Below, one piece after another: positions 37,006 through 45,714 of a stretch of 64,000 nt of DNA. How positions within the stretch are numbered: the first letter of the stretch is position 1; every line of letters begins with the position of its first letter. The stretch is from Novosphingobium barchaimii LL02. Lineage in GTDB: Bacteria > Pseudomonadota > Alphaproteobacteria > Sphingomonadales > Sphingomonadaceae. The translations under genes were made by a program, and so were the position numbers. The notes under the pieces were generated by a model. The model made no database searches, had not been told where the DNA came from, and saw only the letters and a program-made list of their open reading frames with translations. The stretch covers positions 728,501 to 792,500 of the forward strand of contig NZ_KQ130454.1 of the NCBI RefSeq assembly GCF_001046635.1, written 5' to 3'.

Positions 37006-37910
37006 GGCTTAGGGGCCTTCGCTGTGGTCGGTCGGGGCTTGTCGGATTCCGGGCCGAGCTGGGAGATATATTCCTTTGCGGTGACGGCGGCATCGCTGCC
37101 GGGACCGGCGGCGAGGACCGAATTCCAGCTGCGCCGCGCCGCCGTCTCGTTGCCGGAAAGCATGGCGATGACGCCTGCCTCAAGCCCGATCTCGGGGTCC
37201 TGCGGGGCAAGGCTCGCGGCCTTTTCGATCTGGGTCTGGGCCTGGCTTAACTTTTCCTGCCGGCGCGACAGCGTGGCCGAAAGCAGCCATGCCTGCGCAT
37301 TGTCCGGCTGCGCGGTGCGCGCTTCCGCCAGCGCGGCGGCGGCTTCGTCCGGCTGCTTCACCGCCACCAGCGCGCGGGCGCGGTCCAGCGCGATCGAGCC
37401 GGTGAGTTCGGCGTCACCTATGATCTTGGCATCGGTCGCCGCCGGGCTGAGCAGGGCCAGCGCCTGTCCCGGCTGTCCGGCAGCCAGGGCGGCGTTGCCC
37501 GCCATGGCACCAAGCCGGGCGCGGCTGGAATGGTCCGCCGTGTCGGCAGCGTCGCGGGCGGTTACGAAGGCGCCGCGCGCCTCGTCCCAGCGGCCCAGAT
37601 CGCTGAGCGCCGCCCCCAGGCACAGCCCGGCGCGCACGCGCTCGCGCCCGATCGCATCGCCCAGCGCGCTCTGGGCCAGTTCGGCCGAGCGTTCTGGGTT
37701 CGCTTCGACCGCGCTCATGCAGCCCGCCGTGCCGCGCGACGAGGGCAGAGCGACGCTCTGCGCTGCCCGCGCCCGCTTGGCGGCCTCGGCATCCTTCTTC
37801 TCGATGATCTCGAGCGGCAGCGACGAGGCATAGGGGTTGGCGTTGCTGGGCAGCGCGGACGCCGGGCCGACCTGGGCCATGAGGGGAAGCAGGAGAGGCA
37901 GCAGGGACAT
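37002..37910 (-). CDS. Exported TPR-repeat protein
   Basis: 302 aa protein with signal peptide [19 protein letters not shown] and a helical mature part carrying several tetratricopeptide-like repeats (for example [39 protein letters not shown] and [20 protein letters not shown]). The C-terminus is rich in Pro, Lys and Thr. Such repeats bind protein partners; no specific role can be read. It starts at ATG 37910, 4 bases after the stop of the hydrolase gene, and is coupled to the LLM gene. Confidence 0.8.
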   Translation of the reverse strand: MSLLPLLLPLMAQVGPASALPSNANPYASSLPLEIIEKKDAEAAKRARAAQSVALPSSRGTAGCMSAVEANPERSAELAQSALGDAIGRERVRAGLCLGAALSDLGRWDEARGAFVTARDAADTADHSSRARLGAMAGNAALAAGQPGQALALLSPAATDAKIIGDAELTGSIALDRARALVAVKQPDEAAAALAEARTAQPDNAQAWLLSATLSRRQEKLSQAQTQIEKAASLAPQDPEIGLEAGVIAMLSGNETAARRSWNSVLAAGPGSDAAVTAKEYISQLGPESDKPRPTTAKAPKP

Positions 37911-37914
37911 GGGA

Positions 37915-38685
37915 TCAGGACTCCGAGGGAACCTGCGCCGCGCGGGGGAGAACAAGCTGCGCGACGGTGCGCAGCAGCAGCTGGATATCGCCATCGCGCG
38001 AGAGGCGGTGATCGCCGTCCTTGATCAGCGTCACCTGCACATCGGCTGAACGCAGTCGCTCGGCCAGTTGCAGCGAAATGTCGAAGGGCACGTCCTCGTC
38101 GCGCTGGCCGTGGAGCAGGCGTACCGGCGCATCGATCGCAATCGGGCCTTCCAGCAGGAGGTTTGCCTGCCCGTCCGCCCAGAAACCGGGGTGCGTGGGG
38201 GTCGGCTCGGGGCCGTAGGGGTTATCCTCGAAGATCGTTTCGCCGTCGGCCAGCATGGCCTTGTCCATCTGGGCGATGCCCCAGTCGGTGAAGTCGGGCG
38301 CAGCCGCGATGCCGACAAGGCCGGCAAGCCGATCACCCAGCGCAAGGCCGGCCAGCAGCATGACCCAGCCGCCCATAGAGGAACCGACGAGGACCACCTT
38401 CTCGTCCGGCATCTCCAGCGCGCCGACCAGGGCCAGCACTTCCTGAGTCCAGCGCGTCAGGGTGCCCTCGCCGAAATAGCCGGGGCTTTCGCCGCAGCCG
38501 GAATAATCGAACAGCAGGCACGGCAAGCCGCTGGCGCGCGCCATCTCGAACACGGCAGCGGCCTTGGAACCGTTCATGTCCGACATGTAGCCGGGCAGGA
38601 AGACGATCACCGGGCCGGTCCCCGGCGTGAAGCGATAGGCGATGGTGCGACCGTCGGACAGGTCGAGGAAACTGGTGGAAGTCAT
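37915..38685 (-). CDS. Alpha/beta hydrolase
   Basis: 256 aa serine hydrolase. The nucleophile elbow is GSSMGG (S103), the oxyanion region is FLPGYMSDMNG and LLFDYSGCGES, and the acid and histidine are in RDEDVPFD and DGDHRLS. It resembles PGAP1/BAAT-like alpha/beta hydrolases often annotated as acyl-protein or serine esterases. The ATG at 38685 was chosen over an in-frame ATG 36 bases upstream. It heads the leftward unit hydrolase-TPR-LLM. Substrate unknown. Confidence 0.83.
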   Translation of the reverse strand: MTSTSFLDLSDGRTIAYRFTPGTGPVIVFLPGYMSDMNGSKAAAVFEMARASGLPCLLFDYSGCGESPGYFGEGTLTRWTQEVLALVGALEMPDEKVVLVGSSMGGWVMLLAGLALGDRLAGLVGIAAAPDFTDWGIAQMDKAMLADGETIFEDNPYGPEPTPTHPGFWADGQANLLLEGPIAIDAPVRLLHGQRDEDVPFDISLQLAERLRSADVQVTLIKDGDHRLSRDGDIQLLLRTVAQLVLPRAAQVPSES

Positions 38686-38796
38686 GCTCCCGTTAGTGGG
38701 AACCCCAAGCCCCAAGGGCAACCCGCGAAAGGCAAAGACTTAGCGGTATGGCCCATTCAGGGGTAATAGGCCTTCATATTGCCTGCATCGCAGAAA

Positions 38797-38888
38797 CCGT
38801 CATCCTGAACTTGTTTCAGGATCCAGTTTGCCAATAACACTGCCGGTTGATCGGCTGGATGGATCCTGAAACAAGTTCAGGATGACGG
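38797..38888. repeat. Long inverted repeat (29-bp perfect arms), copy 1
   Basis: Arms at 38797-38825 (begins ccgtcatcctgaacttg) and 38860-38888 (ends caggatgacgg) are perfect complements across 29 bases with a 34-base centre. A closely related copy is at 46035-46122. It lies in a 336-base gene-free stretch (38686-39021) between divergent genes; apart from this repeat I see nothing else in the gap. It is a dispersed repeat of the kind abundant in sphingomonad intergenic DNA. Confidence 0.85.
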
Positions 38889-39021
38889 TATGGAATGTTG
38901 GACGACCAAAGTGTCTTGCTGTCGATCGGCCTCGAAGTGGGCTGGCGCCGCTTCAAAAATGCACCCTTTCGCGCATTTTCAAACGGACTCTTAAGCCTGC
39001 GCTGCTAGAGACGGACCCGTA

Positions 39022-40359
39022 ATGAGCGCCAAGGTCATCCATTTTCCGTCCCGCCCCTCGCGGCTTGCCTTGCGGCTCGAATGGTTTGCTACCGACAAAT
39101 CGGTGCTGCTGGGCATCTGGGCGCTCTATTTCGCACTGCGAGCGGCGGTGCTGCTGATCGACGTGGCGCCTACTTCCGATGCCGAGTGGTACTATGCCCG
39201 CGCCGCGAGCCTTGCGGCGGGGCTGGGCTATCTCGACAATTCCGGCGCGCCCACCGCGTTCTGGCCCGCCGGCTGGCCGATCGCGCTGGGCCTCACCTTC
39301 TCGCGGTTCGGCACCTCGCTGGTGACGCTGGGGCTGTTCAACCTGGTCAGCGCGATGCTGATCGGGGTGACCACGCTGGCGCTGGGGCGGCGGCTGTTCG
39401 GTTCGGAAGGCGCCGCGCGGGCCGGACTGTTGATGCTGGCGGTCTATCCCAATGCCATCGGCTACGTGCCGCTGGCGCTAACCGAGGTGTTCTACACAGC
39501 TCTGCTGATGGCCGGGTGCTGGGTGGTGGTGACGCGCACCAACCGCTGGCAGCTTGTCAGCGCGGGCCTGCTGTTCGGCTTCGCCACGCTGGTGAAGGCG
39601 CAGACGCTGGTGGTGGTGCCCCTGCTGTTCGCGATCGACTGGCTGCGGATGGGCCAGGTCTGGCAGCGCCTGCCGCGCCTGCTGACCGAGGGCCTGATGG
39701 TGCTTGGCATCGCCGTGCTGACGGTGCTGCCCTGGACGATCCGCAACGAGGTGCAACTGGGCCACTGGATCGCGGTTTCGACCAACGGCGGCTATACCCT
39801 GCTCACGGGCAACCACGACACCGCCACCGGCGACTACACGCCGGGCGCCCCGGTGGTGAAGGAACTCATGGCCCGCCCCGGCCTGAACGAAGTGACCCGC
39901 GATGCCGAAGCCGGGCGGCTGGGCATTGCCTGGATCACGCAGAATCCGGACCGTTTCCTGGCGCTCGCCCCGAAGAAGCTGGCGCGCCTGTGGCTGCCCG
40001 ACGGCGAGGCCGAGTGGGCCTATCAGGGCGGCGCGCCGGGTTATGCGCGCTTCGAGATCGTCTACCGCGCGGTGCGTGTGCTCAACCAAGGCTATTACGC
40101 AGCGCTGATGCTGACCTTTGCCGCCGCATTCTTCGTGATGATCGCGCGCCGCCGCCGCGACGGCCAGCGCTGGATCGGCTGGTGGCTGCTGCCTTACGGG
40201 ATCGCGCTCTATCCGACGCTGATCTGCTTGGGGTTTTCGGGCCAGTCGCGCTTTCACTATCCAGTGATGCCCTGGGTCTGCATCACCGCCGGCTGGCTGG
40301 TGATGACCGCGCTGGGCCGTCTGGGCGAACGGACGGCTCTGAAACCGACGTTGCACTGA
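39022..40359 (+). CDS. GT-C membrane glycosyltransferase (PMT/ArnT-like, GT39)
   Basis: 445 aa protein with about 10-12 hydrophobic spans. The first external loop has the catalytic acidic motif APTSDAEWYYARA, the position used by GT39/GT83 enzymes that transfer sugars from polyprenyl-phosphate donors to proteins, lipids or glycans. Later parts (ALTEVFYTALLMAGCW, TLVKAQTLVVVPLLFAIDW) are typical of this fold. It stands alone with a long upstream gap holding an inverted repeat. Acceptor unknown. Confidence 0.82.
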   Translation: MSAKVIHFPSRPSRLALRLEWFATDKSVLLGIWALYFALRAAVLLIDVAPTSDAEWYYARAASLAAGLGYLDNSGAPTAFWPAGWPIALGLTFSRFGTSLVTLGLFNLVSAMLIGVTTLALGRRLFGSEGAARAGLLMLAVYPNAIGYVPLALTEVFYTALLMAGCWVVVTRTNRWQLVSAGLLFGFATLVKAQTLVVVPLLFAIDWLRMGQVWQRLPRLLTEGLMVLGIAVLTVLPWTIRNEVQLGHWIAVSTNGGYTLLTGNHDTATGDYTPGAPVVKELMARPGLNEVTRDAEAGRLGIAWITQNPDRFLALAPKKLARLWLPDGEAEWAYQGGAPGYARFEIVYRAVRVLNQGYYAALMLTFAAAFFVMIARRRRDGQRWIGWWLLPYGIALYPTLICLGFSGQSRFHYPVMPWVCITAGWLVMTALGRLGERTALKPTLH

Positions 40360-40375
40360 CGCGCGCGCCGCCCAG

Positions 40376-40567
40376 CTAGTCCCTCTGAAAGATATCCTCG
40401 ATCGCCATCCCGAACAGGTCGGCAATGCGGAACGCAAGCGGTAGCGAGGGATCGTAGCGCCCCGTCTCGATCGCATTGACGCTCTGGCGGGACACTTCCA
40501 GCCGCGTCGCCAGATCCTGCTGGCTCCAGCCGCGCTCGGCGCGCAGAACCTTGAGGCGGTTGTTCAC
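40376..40567 (-). CDS. Small XRE-type transcriptional regulator
   Basis: 63 aa Cro/CI-type helix-turn-helix protein, essentially only the DNA-binding domain: LKVLRAERGWSQQDLATRLE then VSRQSVNAIETGRYDPSLPL. It starts with GTG at 40567, forming a GTGA overlap with the stop of the membrane-protein gene upstream. This small-XRE plus small-membrane-protein pair is a known recurring arrangement. It may bind the palindrome at 41049-41067 upstream of the pair. Confidence 0.87.
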   Translation of the reverse strand: MNNRLKVLRAERGWSQQDLATRLEVSRQSVNAIETGRYDPSLPLAFRIADLFGMAIEDIFQRD

Positions 40568-40986
40568 AAACCTTGCCCGCCGCCTTGCGAAAAGCGATTG
40601 ACCACCACCCCCACGAACAGCCCCAGTGCCCAAAGCGGGAAGACCAGGAACACCGGCATCCGGGGCACGAACGGCGAAAACAGTTCCAGAATGCCCCAGA
40701 CGCTGCACACCGCCAGGGTCACGCCCGTCGCGACGAGGAATTTGCGCACTTCGAGCATGCGCAGATATTCGTCCTGAAGTTCGACCAGCAGCCTGCCCAT
40801 CGCCCAGATCCAGCCCAGCACCGCGAAACCGGGCAGTAGCGCAAGGCCAACCGTGGTCGCGCTGGCCGGCGCATTGTCCGGCACCAGCCGCGTCGCCAGC
40901 GCGATAGCGGCCACGTAAAGCACGCTTAGCGGCAGCATACGCTTTGCGTAGCGCAGGTAAGCGGGGTTCTTCGGCGGCGAGGCCAT
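40564..40986 (-). CDS. Small four-span membrane protein, partner of the XRE regulator
   Basis: 140 aa from ATG 40986, which has a good Shine-Dalgarno (caggag) 9 bases upstream; an in-frame ATG at 41028 is also possible. Four hydrophobic segments are visible (LPLSVLYVAAIALAT, VGLALLPGFAVLGWIWAMG, FLVATGVTLAVCSVWGILEL, PVFLVFPLWALGLFVGVVVN). Function unknown. Translational coupling to the XRE gene suggests it is a target or antagonist of that regulator. Confidence 0.75.
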   Translation of the reverse strand: MASPPKNPAYLRYAKRMLPLSVLYVAAIALATRLVPDNAPASATTVGLALLPGFAVLGWIWAMGRLLVELQDEYLRMLEVRKFLVATGVTLAVCSVWGILELFSPFVPRMPVFLVFPLWALGLFVGVVVNRFSQGGGQGL

Positions 40987-41048
40987 GGCTGCGATCTCCT
41001 GTTCCTTGATGTAAAGCCAGCTTGTCATTACACTCCACTTAAGTCAAG

Positions 41049-41067
41049 TTTCATTGACATAATGAAA
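41049..41067. promoter_or_regulatory. Perfect inverted repeat TTTCATT-gacat-AATGAAA, candidate XRE operator
   Basis: Seven-base perfect arms around a 5-base centre, upstream of the membrane-protein/XRE pair and pointing away from the thr leader. The 12-bp centre-to-centre geometry suits a dimeric helix-turn-helix protein. The most likely binder is the XRE protein encoded at 40376 (autoregulation); inference. Confidence 0.4.
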
Positions 41068-41141
41068 AGCAACCTTGTCCCATGGGGTCAGGGAGGACAA
41101 ACCTCGACTTATCGCCGCCGAATCGCTACATCGCCCGCACC

Positions 41142-41216
41142 ATGACGCGCCTGCGCACACTTGCGACCACTACCACCACCACCCGGCTCGTCCGGGCACG
41201 GTCGGTCGCGGCTTAA
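41142..41216 (+). CDS. Threonine-rich leader peptide of thrS
   Basis: A 24-codon frame starting MTRLRTLATTTTTTRL and ending ...VAA-stop. It has eight Thr codons, six of them consecutive (41166-41183). That run is the hallmark of ribosome-mediated attenuators such as the thr operon leader. It lies 171 bases before the thrS ATG on the same strand. Its ribosome site is weak and the frame is far too short to stand out by length; the argument rests on the Thr run, its place before thrS and the alternative hairpins that follow. Confidence 0.7.
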   Translation: MTRLRTLATTTTTTRLVRARSVAA

Positions 41217-41274
41217 GGCAAGCGATCACCGTCGCCCGGGCATTTCGGGCGAGACGGCGTCTCTCTGCCCGAAA
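41182..41274 (+). promoter_or_regulatory. Alternative hairpins of a probable thrS attenuator
   Basis: Five segments can pair in mutually exclusive ways. 1:2 is CCCGG (41182-41186) with CCGGG (41192-41196), right after the Thr codons. 2:3 is CCGGGC..GGT (41192-41202) with ACC..GCCCGG (41228-41239). 3:4 is TCGCCCG (41232-41238) with CGGGCGA (41246-41252). 4:5 is TTTCGGGC-GAGAC (41243-41255) with GTCTC and GCCCGAAA (41259-41274). No T-run follows, so termination would be Rho-dependent or the switch acts on translation; the direction of control is not certain. Confidence 0.55.
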
Positions 41275-41387
41275 CGAAGCTATTTAACAGGCGCCGCCGC
41301 TTCACCCTTGCGCGTGCCTGTGCCATGGCGCGCAAAGACCGCCCAGATGCTCCAGTTCGGCATTGGGCAAACGAGAGACGAGCTTTC

Positions 41388-43382
41388 ATGTCCCAGATGT
41401 TCAAGATCAGCCTGCCCGACGGTTCGGTGCGCGAGATGCCCGAGGGGTCCACCCCCGCCGACGTCGCCGCCGCCATCGGCCCGGGCCTCGCCAAGGCGGC
41501 GCTTGCCGCGAAGATCGACGGCGAGCTGGTCGACCTGACCCGTCCCTTCACGGGCGACGCCAGCCTCGCCCTCGTCACCAGCCGCGACGAGGCCGAAGCG
41601 CTCGAGCTGGCCCGGCACGATTTCGCCCACATCCTGGCCGAAGCCGTGCAGGCGCTGTTCCCCGGCACGCAGATCACCTTCGGCCCTTCGACCGATGATG
41701 GCTTCTACTATGACTTCGCACCGGCAGACCGCCCCTTCACCGACGACGACCTGCCCGCGATCGAGGCGGAGATGCGCAAGATCATCGCCGCCGACAAGCC
41801 GCTGCGCCGCGAAGTGTGGGACCGTGAGCAGCTCATCAGCCGCTGGAAGCAGCAGGGTGAAAGCTTCAAGGCCGAATGGGCCGCCGAACTTCCCGGCGAC
41901 GAGCCGCTGACCGTCTACTGGTCGGGCGAAGACTGGCTCGACATGTGCCGCGGCCCGCACCTGCCCTCCACCGGCAAGCTGGACCCGGCCGCGTTCAAGC
42001 TGACCCGCGTGTCCGGCGCCTACTGGCGCGGCGACCAGAAGAACGCGATGCTTTCGCGTATCTACGGCACCGGCTGGCTGAACAAGAAGCAGCTTTCCGC
42101 TCACCTGACGCGTCTGGAAGAAGCCGCCAAGCGCGACCACCGCAAGCTGGGCAATGAGATGGACCTTTTCCACCTCCAGCACGAAGCGCATGGTTCGGTC
42201 TTCTGGCACCCCAAGGGCTACGTGATTTACCGCGCGCTGGAAGACTACATGCGCCGCGCCATCAGCGCAGCCGACTGCAAGGAAGTGAAAACCCCGCAGG
42301 TCATGGACGCCCGGCAGTGGGAGCAGTCCGGCCACTGGGGCAAGTACCGCGAGAACATGTTCGTCATCCCCGACGAAGTGCCCAACACCGAGGACGAAGG
42401 CCCGATCATCTCGGACGATGCCGAGTGGATGGCGCTCAAGCCGATGAACTGCCCGGCCCACGTGCTGATCTTCAAGCAAGGCATCAAGTCCTACCGCGAC
42501 CTGCCGCTGCGCATCGTCGAGAACGGCTGCTGCCACCGCAACGAACCGCACGGCGCGCTGCACGGCCTGATGCGCGTGCGCCAGTTCACGCAGGACGATG
42601 GCCACATCTTCTGCCGCGAAGACCAGATTGTCGGCGAAGTGCAGGCGTTCTGCGAAATGGCCGACAAGGTCTACCGCGATTTCGGCTTCACCTATTCGAT
42701 CAAGCTGGCGCTGCGCCCCGACAACCGCATCGGCACCGACGAGCAGTGGGACAAGGCCGAGGCCGAACTGCGCGACGCCGTGGAGCGGGCCGGCCTCGCA
42801 ACGCCCGAATACGGTTGGGAAGAACTCCCCGGCGAAGGCGCGTTCTATGCCCCCAAGCTGGAATGGCACCTGACCGACGCAATCGGCCGCACCTGGCAGG
42901 TCGGCACGATCCAGTCCGACCGCATGCTGCCCGAGCGCCTGGATGCACACTACATCGGCGAGGACGGCGCCCGCCACCGCCCGGTCATGCTGCACCGCGC
43001 GATCTTCGGATCGTACGAACGCTTCATCGGCATCCTGATCGAACATTTCGCCGGCAAACTGCCGGTGTGGCTCGCCCCGGTGCAGGCCGTGGTCGCCACG
43101 ATCGTGTCCGACGCCGACGACTATGCGGGTGAAGTCACCGCGAAGCTGAAGGCAGCGGGCATCCGCGTCGAGACGGACGTGCGCAACGAGAAGATCAACT
43201 ACAAGGTGCGTGAGCACTCACTGAAGAAGATCCCGCACCTCCTCGTTGTCGGCAAGCGCGAGGCCGAGGAAGGCACCGTCGCCCTGCGCACGCTGGGCGC
43301 CGAGCATCAGAAGGTCATGACGCTGGACGAGGCTATCGCCCTGCTGAAAGCCGAAGCGACCGCACCGGATCTGGTCGCATGA
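41388..43382 (+). CDS. thrS: Threonyl-tRNA synthetase
   Basis: 664 aa class II synthetase. TGS domain at residues about 1-65. The editing domain (about 66-245) shows [12 protein letters not shown] (HxxxH) and DMCRGPH, the C/H pair of the Thr-tRNA proofreading site. The catalytic core contains MNCPAH and [19 protein letters not shown] (motif 2), and the C-terminal anticodon domain ends near [14 protein letters not shown] Thr-rich leader and hairpins precede it. Its last 4 bases (ATGA) overlap the next gene. Confidence 0.97.
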   Translation: MSQMFKISLPDGSVREMPEGSTPADVAAAIGPGLAKAALAAKIDGELVDLTRPFTGDASLALVTSRDEAEALELARHDFAHILAEAVQALFPGTQITFGPSTDDGFYYDFAPADRPFTDDDLPAIEAEMRKIIAADKPLRREVWDREQLISRWKQQGESFKAEWAAELPGDEPLTVYWSGEDWLDMCRGPHLPSTGKLDPAAFKLTRVSGAYWRGDQKNAMLSRIYGTGWLNKKQLSAHLTRLEEAAKRDHRKLGNEMDLFHLQHEAHGSVFWHPKGYVIYRALEDYMRRAISAADCKEVKTPQVMDARQWEQSGHWGKYRENMFVIPDEVPNTEDEGPIISDDAEWMALKPMNCPAHVLIFKQGIKSYRDLPLRIVENGCCHRNEPHGALHGLMRVRQFTQDDGHIFCREDQIVGEVQAFCEMADKVYRDFGFTYSIKLALRPDNRIGTDEQWDKAEAELRDAVERAGLATPEYGWEELPGEGAFYAPKLEWHLTDAIGRTWQVGTIQSDRMLPERLDAHYIGEDGARHRPVMLHRAIFGSYERFIGILIEHFAGKLPVWLAPVQAVVATIVSDADDYAGEVTAKLKAAGIRVETDVRNEKINYKVREHSLKKIPHLLVVGKREAEEGTVALRTLGAEHQKVMTLDEAIALLKAEATAPDLVA

Positions 43383-44053
43383 TCCAGCGCGAACTCCTCG
43401 ACACCGCATGGATCCCCGACGGCGAGAAGATGGAACTCTTCCGCCACGACAAGGACTTCATGGTCGTGATCGGCCACAACGAGCTGATGAGCACCCGCAA
43501 GTGGGGGTCCGAAGAAGCTCTGGCGACGATGGCCTATGACCGGATCAGGAACGCCAAGCGCCCGCACGTCCTGATCGGTGGCTACGGCATGGGCTTCACC
43601 CTGCGCGCCGCGCTTCGGGTGCTGCCGGAAAACGCCCTAGTCACCGTGGTCGAGCTGGTGCCGGAGATCATCGCATGGGCACGTGGCCCGATGGCGCACC
43701 TGACGGAAAACCACCTCGAAGACCCCCGTGTCAGGCTGGTGATGGGCGATGTCGCCCACGTCATCGAGGAAGGGCACGGCGACTATGACGCCATCCTGCT
43801 CGACGTCGACAACGGACCTGACGGGCTGGTGCGCGAAGACAACAACGTCATCTACTCGAAGGTCGGCCTGCGTAACGCCAAACGCGCACTGACCCCGGAC
43901 GGCGTGCTGGCGATCTGGTCTGCCGGAGCGGACCCGGTGTTCAAGCGGCGGCTGGAGAAGGCCGGGCTGGCTGTGGATGAAGTAAAGGTTCACGCGCGCA
44001 GCAACGGCAAGGGTGCCAAGCACACGATCTGGTTTTCTACGAAGAGCGAGTAG
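43379..44053 (+). CDS. Spermidine-synthase-like class I methyltransferase-fold protein
   Basis: 224 aa Rossmann-fold protein of the spermidine-synthase-like group without the N-terminal tetramerisation domain. [17 protein letters not shown] is the nucleotide-binding loop (GxGxG variant), [13 protein letters not shown] the acidic second strand, and [17 protein letters not shown] the third. Substrate unknown; not enough to call it SpeE. ATGA overlap with thrS indicates coupling, an unusual partner that may be positional only. Confidence 0.82.
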   Translation: MIQRELLDTAWIPDGEKMELFRHDKDFMVVIGHNELMSTRKWGSEEALATMAYDRIRNAKRPHVLIGGYGMGFTLRAALRVLPENALVTVVELVPEIIAWARGPMAHLTENHLEDPRVRLVMGDVAHVIEEGHGDYDAILLDVDNGPDGLVREDNNVIYSKVGLRNAKRALTPDGVLAIWSAGADPVFKRRLEKAGLAVDEVKVHARSNGKGAKHTIWFSTKSE

Positions 44054-44063
44054 GGGCAAAGTC

Positions 44064-44081
44064 CTGGGGCCATTGCCCCAG
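44064..44081 (+). terminator. Hairpin terminator after thrS unit
   Basis: CTGGGGC-catt-GCCCCAG, a perfect 7-bp stem with a 4-base loop, begins 11 bases after the stop of the spermidine-synthase-like gene and is followed by acccctttatt. The T-run is imperfect but its place fits an intrinsic terminator. Confidence 0.6.
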
Positions 44082-44137
44082 ACCCCTTTATTGCCGTCGT
44101 CGTGCGTGCAGCGGCGTTTTGCGCGCATTGCACCGCC

Positions 44138-44235
44138 GGAGGTTATATGTCTCCCGACCAACCGTGAGCGCGCCTGTGCGGCGGCGCGCACAACCTCGAC
44201 ATTAATGGGGGTGCAGGGGGGCTATGCTCCCCTGC
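44138..44235 (+). promoter_or_regulatory. Structured non-coding stretch with a strong ribosome site, mini-ORF and two hairpins
   Basis: ggagg is followed by an ATG at 44147 (frame MSPDQP-stop), i.e. a six-codon mini-ORF with a strong Shine-Dalgarno. Then come GCGCGCC (44168-44174) with GGCGCGC (44183-44189), and GCAGGGG (44213-44219) with CCCCTGC (44229-44235) followed by ttctta. No gene follows on this strand. It could be a small RNA with its own terminator or a remnant leader; there is no direct support for either. Confidence 0.35.
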
Positions 44236-44250
44236 TTCTTACCCTTCAGC

Positions 44251-44424
44251 CTACCGCCGACGCCCAGCCGCCACGATAACGGCACTGCTCAGCAATATCC
44301 CCGAAACCAGCAACCCAGCCGCGACAAGGCCAACGGGGCTGAAGTCCGTCCGCGCCTCCATGCTGAAGGCCTTGCCGATGCGCATCACGGCGCTGGTTGT
44401 CTGGCGATCCTTGGAGAGGCGCAT
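44251..44424 (-). CDS. Possible small membrane protein (57 aa)
   Basis: Frame starting MRLSKDRQTTSAVMRIGKAF and ending with a single hydrophobic span FSPVGLVAAGLLVSGILLSS near the C-terminus. The span is convincing, but the ribosome site is weak and the family is unknown. It sits downstream of the bestrophin gene on the same strand. Treat as tentative. Confidence 0.35.
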   Translation of the reverse strand: MRLSKDRQTTSAVMRIGKAFSMEARTDFSPVGLVAAGLLVSGILLSSAVIVAAGRRR

Positions 44425-44459
44425 GGGCAGGGTGCTTTCTTTGGCGAAACCGCCCTGCC

Positions 44460-45347
44460 CTACCACAGCACTCCGTGCTTGTCCGGTCCCAGCGGCGCGG
44501 GTGCTTCTTCGCCGATGGTCTGCAGCAGGTCGATCTCGATCGTGCGGCACATCGCGTTGAGCGGCAGGTCGTGGACGTCGTTGGCGAAGGGATCGACGAG
44601 GTCGTCGCCGATGGTGAGCACGGCCAGGAACATCAGCCCCGCGAGGGTCGAGCCGAGCGGCGTCGCGAATTGCAGCGTCTCGACCAGTCCGATCGGCAGC
44701 AGCACGCAGAACAGGTGCGTGAACAGCATCGGCAGGAAGCGGTACTGAAACGGCAGCGGCGTGTTCTTGAGACGCTCCATACCGCCCTGCGCATTGGCGA
44801 TGTCGACCAGCACGGCTTCCATCTGCGCCTGCTGGATGGTGTCGATCCAGCCGTTGCGCCGTGCTTCGTCGATGCGGCGGCCGGTGCCATCCAGGATGCC
44901 GTTCGCCACGTTGGTACGGCTGAGCGCGAGGTCCGCCTCATGCTGCGGGAGCAGGCGGAGAACTTCCTCATCGGGCGGCAGACGGCGAAGCTGGCAGCGC
45001 AGCGCGTTGACGTAGGCGATCTGGCGCAGGACAATCCGGCGCTTGTAGTCCGACGCTTCCGGGTCCGGCATGAAGTTGCGGGCCGAGCGCGCGATATTGC
45101 GGCTGGCGTTGATCATCAGGCCCCACAGGCCCCGGCCTTCCCACCAGCGCTGGTAGGCCGAATTGCTGCGAAAACCCAGAAACAGGCCCAGCACCGTACC
45201 GAACAGCGTTACCGGCAGTTCAGGAGCGTGGAAGGGGAGGATGTAGTATGTGATCGTGACCACCACATCCCATACGAACAGAAGGCAAAGCGGCTTCCAT
45301 ATTTCGCGAACGAGACGGGCGGGATTGGGGAGATTATTGACGATCAT
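44460..45347 (-). CDS. Bestrophin-like anion channel protein
   Basis: 295 aa membrane protein of the bacterial bestrophin (YneE) family, pentameric channels for anions or cations. FGTVLGLFLGFRSNSAYQRW followed by EGRGLWG is the family core (the neck and pore region), and the C-terminal DPFANDVHDLPLNAMCRTIE is the conserved acidic cluster region. Its start overlaps the stop of the small gene at 45344 by 4 bases. Physiological ion unknown. Confidence 0.88.
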   Translation of the reverse strand: MIVNNLPNPARLVREIWKPLCLLFVWDVVVTITYYILPFHAPELPVTLFGTVLGLFLGFRSNSAYQRWWEGRGLWGLMINASRNIARSARNFMPDPEASDYKRRIVLRQIAYVNALRCQLRRLPPDEEVLRLLPQHEADLALSRTNVANGILDGTGRRIDEARRNGWIDTIQQAQMEAVLVDIANAQGGMERLKNTPLPFQYRFLPMLFTHLFCVLLPIGLVETLQFATPLGSTLAGLMFLAVLTIGDDLVDPFANDVHDLPLNAMCRTIEIDLLQTIGEEAPAPLGPDKHGVLW

Positions 45348-45601
45348 TGGGGAACTGCAGACTCCGGGCGGGGGTGCTGAGCGAGCGTCGTTATCCGCTT
45401 TTCCTCGAAGCTGCTCTTGGGCTTTTCGGTCGAACGGGCCATGGCGATGGAAGTTCCGGTTGCCGGGCGGATCGAGAACCAGTTCACCCGGTCAGCTGCC
45501 ACCAGAAAGGCCAGCACGCCGCATCCAAACAGGAGCAGCAGCGAGTTGCCGACGAGCGATTCTCGAAGGCGGGTACGTTCAGCATCGGTCATGTTGCGCA
45601 T
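45344..45601 (-). CDS. Small hypothetical protein upstream of bestrophin gene
   Basis: 85 aa with one central hydrophobic span (SLLLLFGCGVLAFLVAADRV) and a polar, Pro- and Lys-rich C-terminus. The ribosome site ggag sits 8 bases before the ATG, and the 4-base overlap with the bestrophin gene supports a real, coupled gene. Could be an auxiliary subunit of the channel; not recognised. Confidence 0.65.
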   Translation of the reverse strand: MRNMTDAERTRLRESLVGNSLLLLFGCGVLAFLVAADRVNWFSIRPATGTSIAMARSTEKPKSSFEEKRITTLAQHPRPESAVPQ

Positions 45602-45684
45602 GGTCGATCTCCAAAATCAGGTTTCAACCCCAAACTGGGGAAACCGGATTTCGATTGCATCAGCACTTTGCGACGAATCTTTGC

Positions 45685-45714
45685 TGCAGTGCAATATTAA
45701 GGTGTGCAGTGCAA
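45685..45714. promoter_or_regulatory. Direct repeats TGCAGTGCAA (20-bp period) in an AT-richer gap
   Basis: TGCAGTGCAA occurs exactly at 45685-45694 and 45705-45714, with further gatgca-containing words just downstream. The 197-base gap (45602-45798) has no gene. The sequence resembles the CTGC...GCAG words bound by PhaR-type regulators of polyhydroxybutyrate metabolism, but no phasin gene is here, so the link is only a likeness. Confidence 0.35.

Noticed and set aside
41054-41059. TTGACA as a -35 box for thrS
   Set aside because: No acceptable -10 hexamer at 16-18 bases; the site is better explained as part of the palindrome 41049-41067.
41243-41280. Classical intrinsic terminator in the thrS leader
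   Set aside because: The 4:5 stem is strong, but no T-run follows, so I call it an alternative hairpin and not an intrinsic terminator.
41280-43217. 645-codon open frame opposite thrS
   Set aside because: Shadow of thrS; no motif or start signal.
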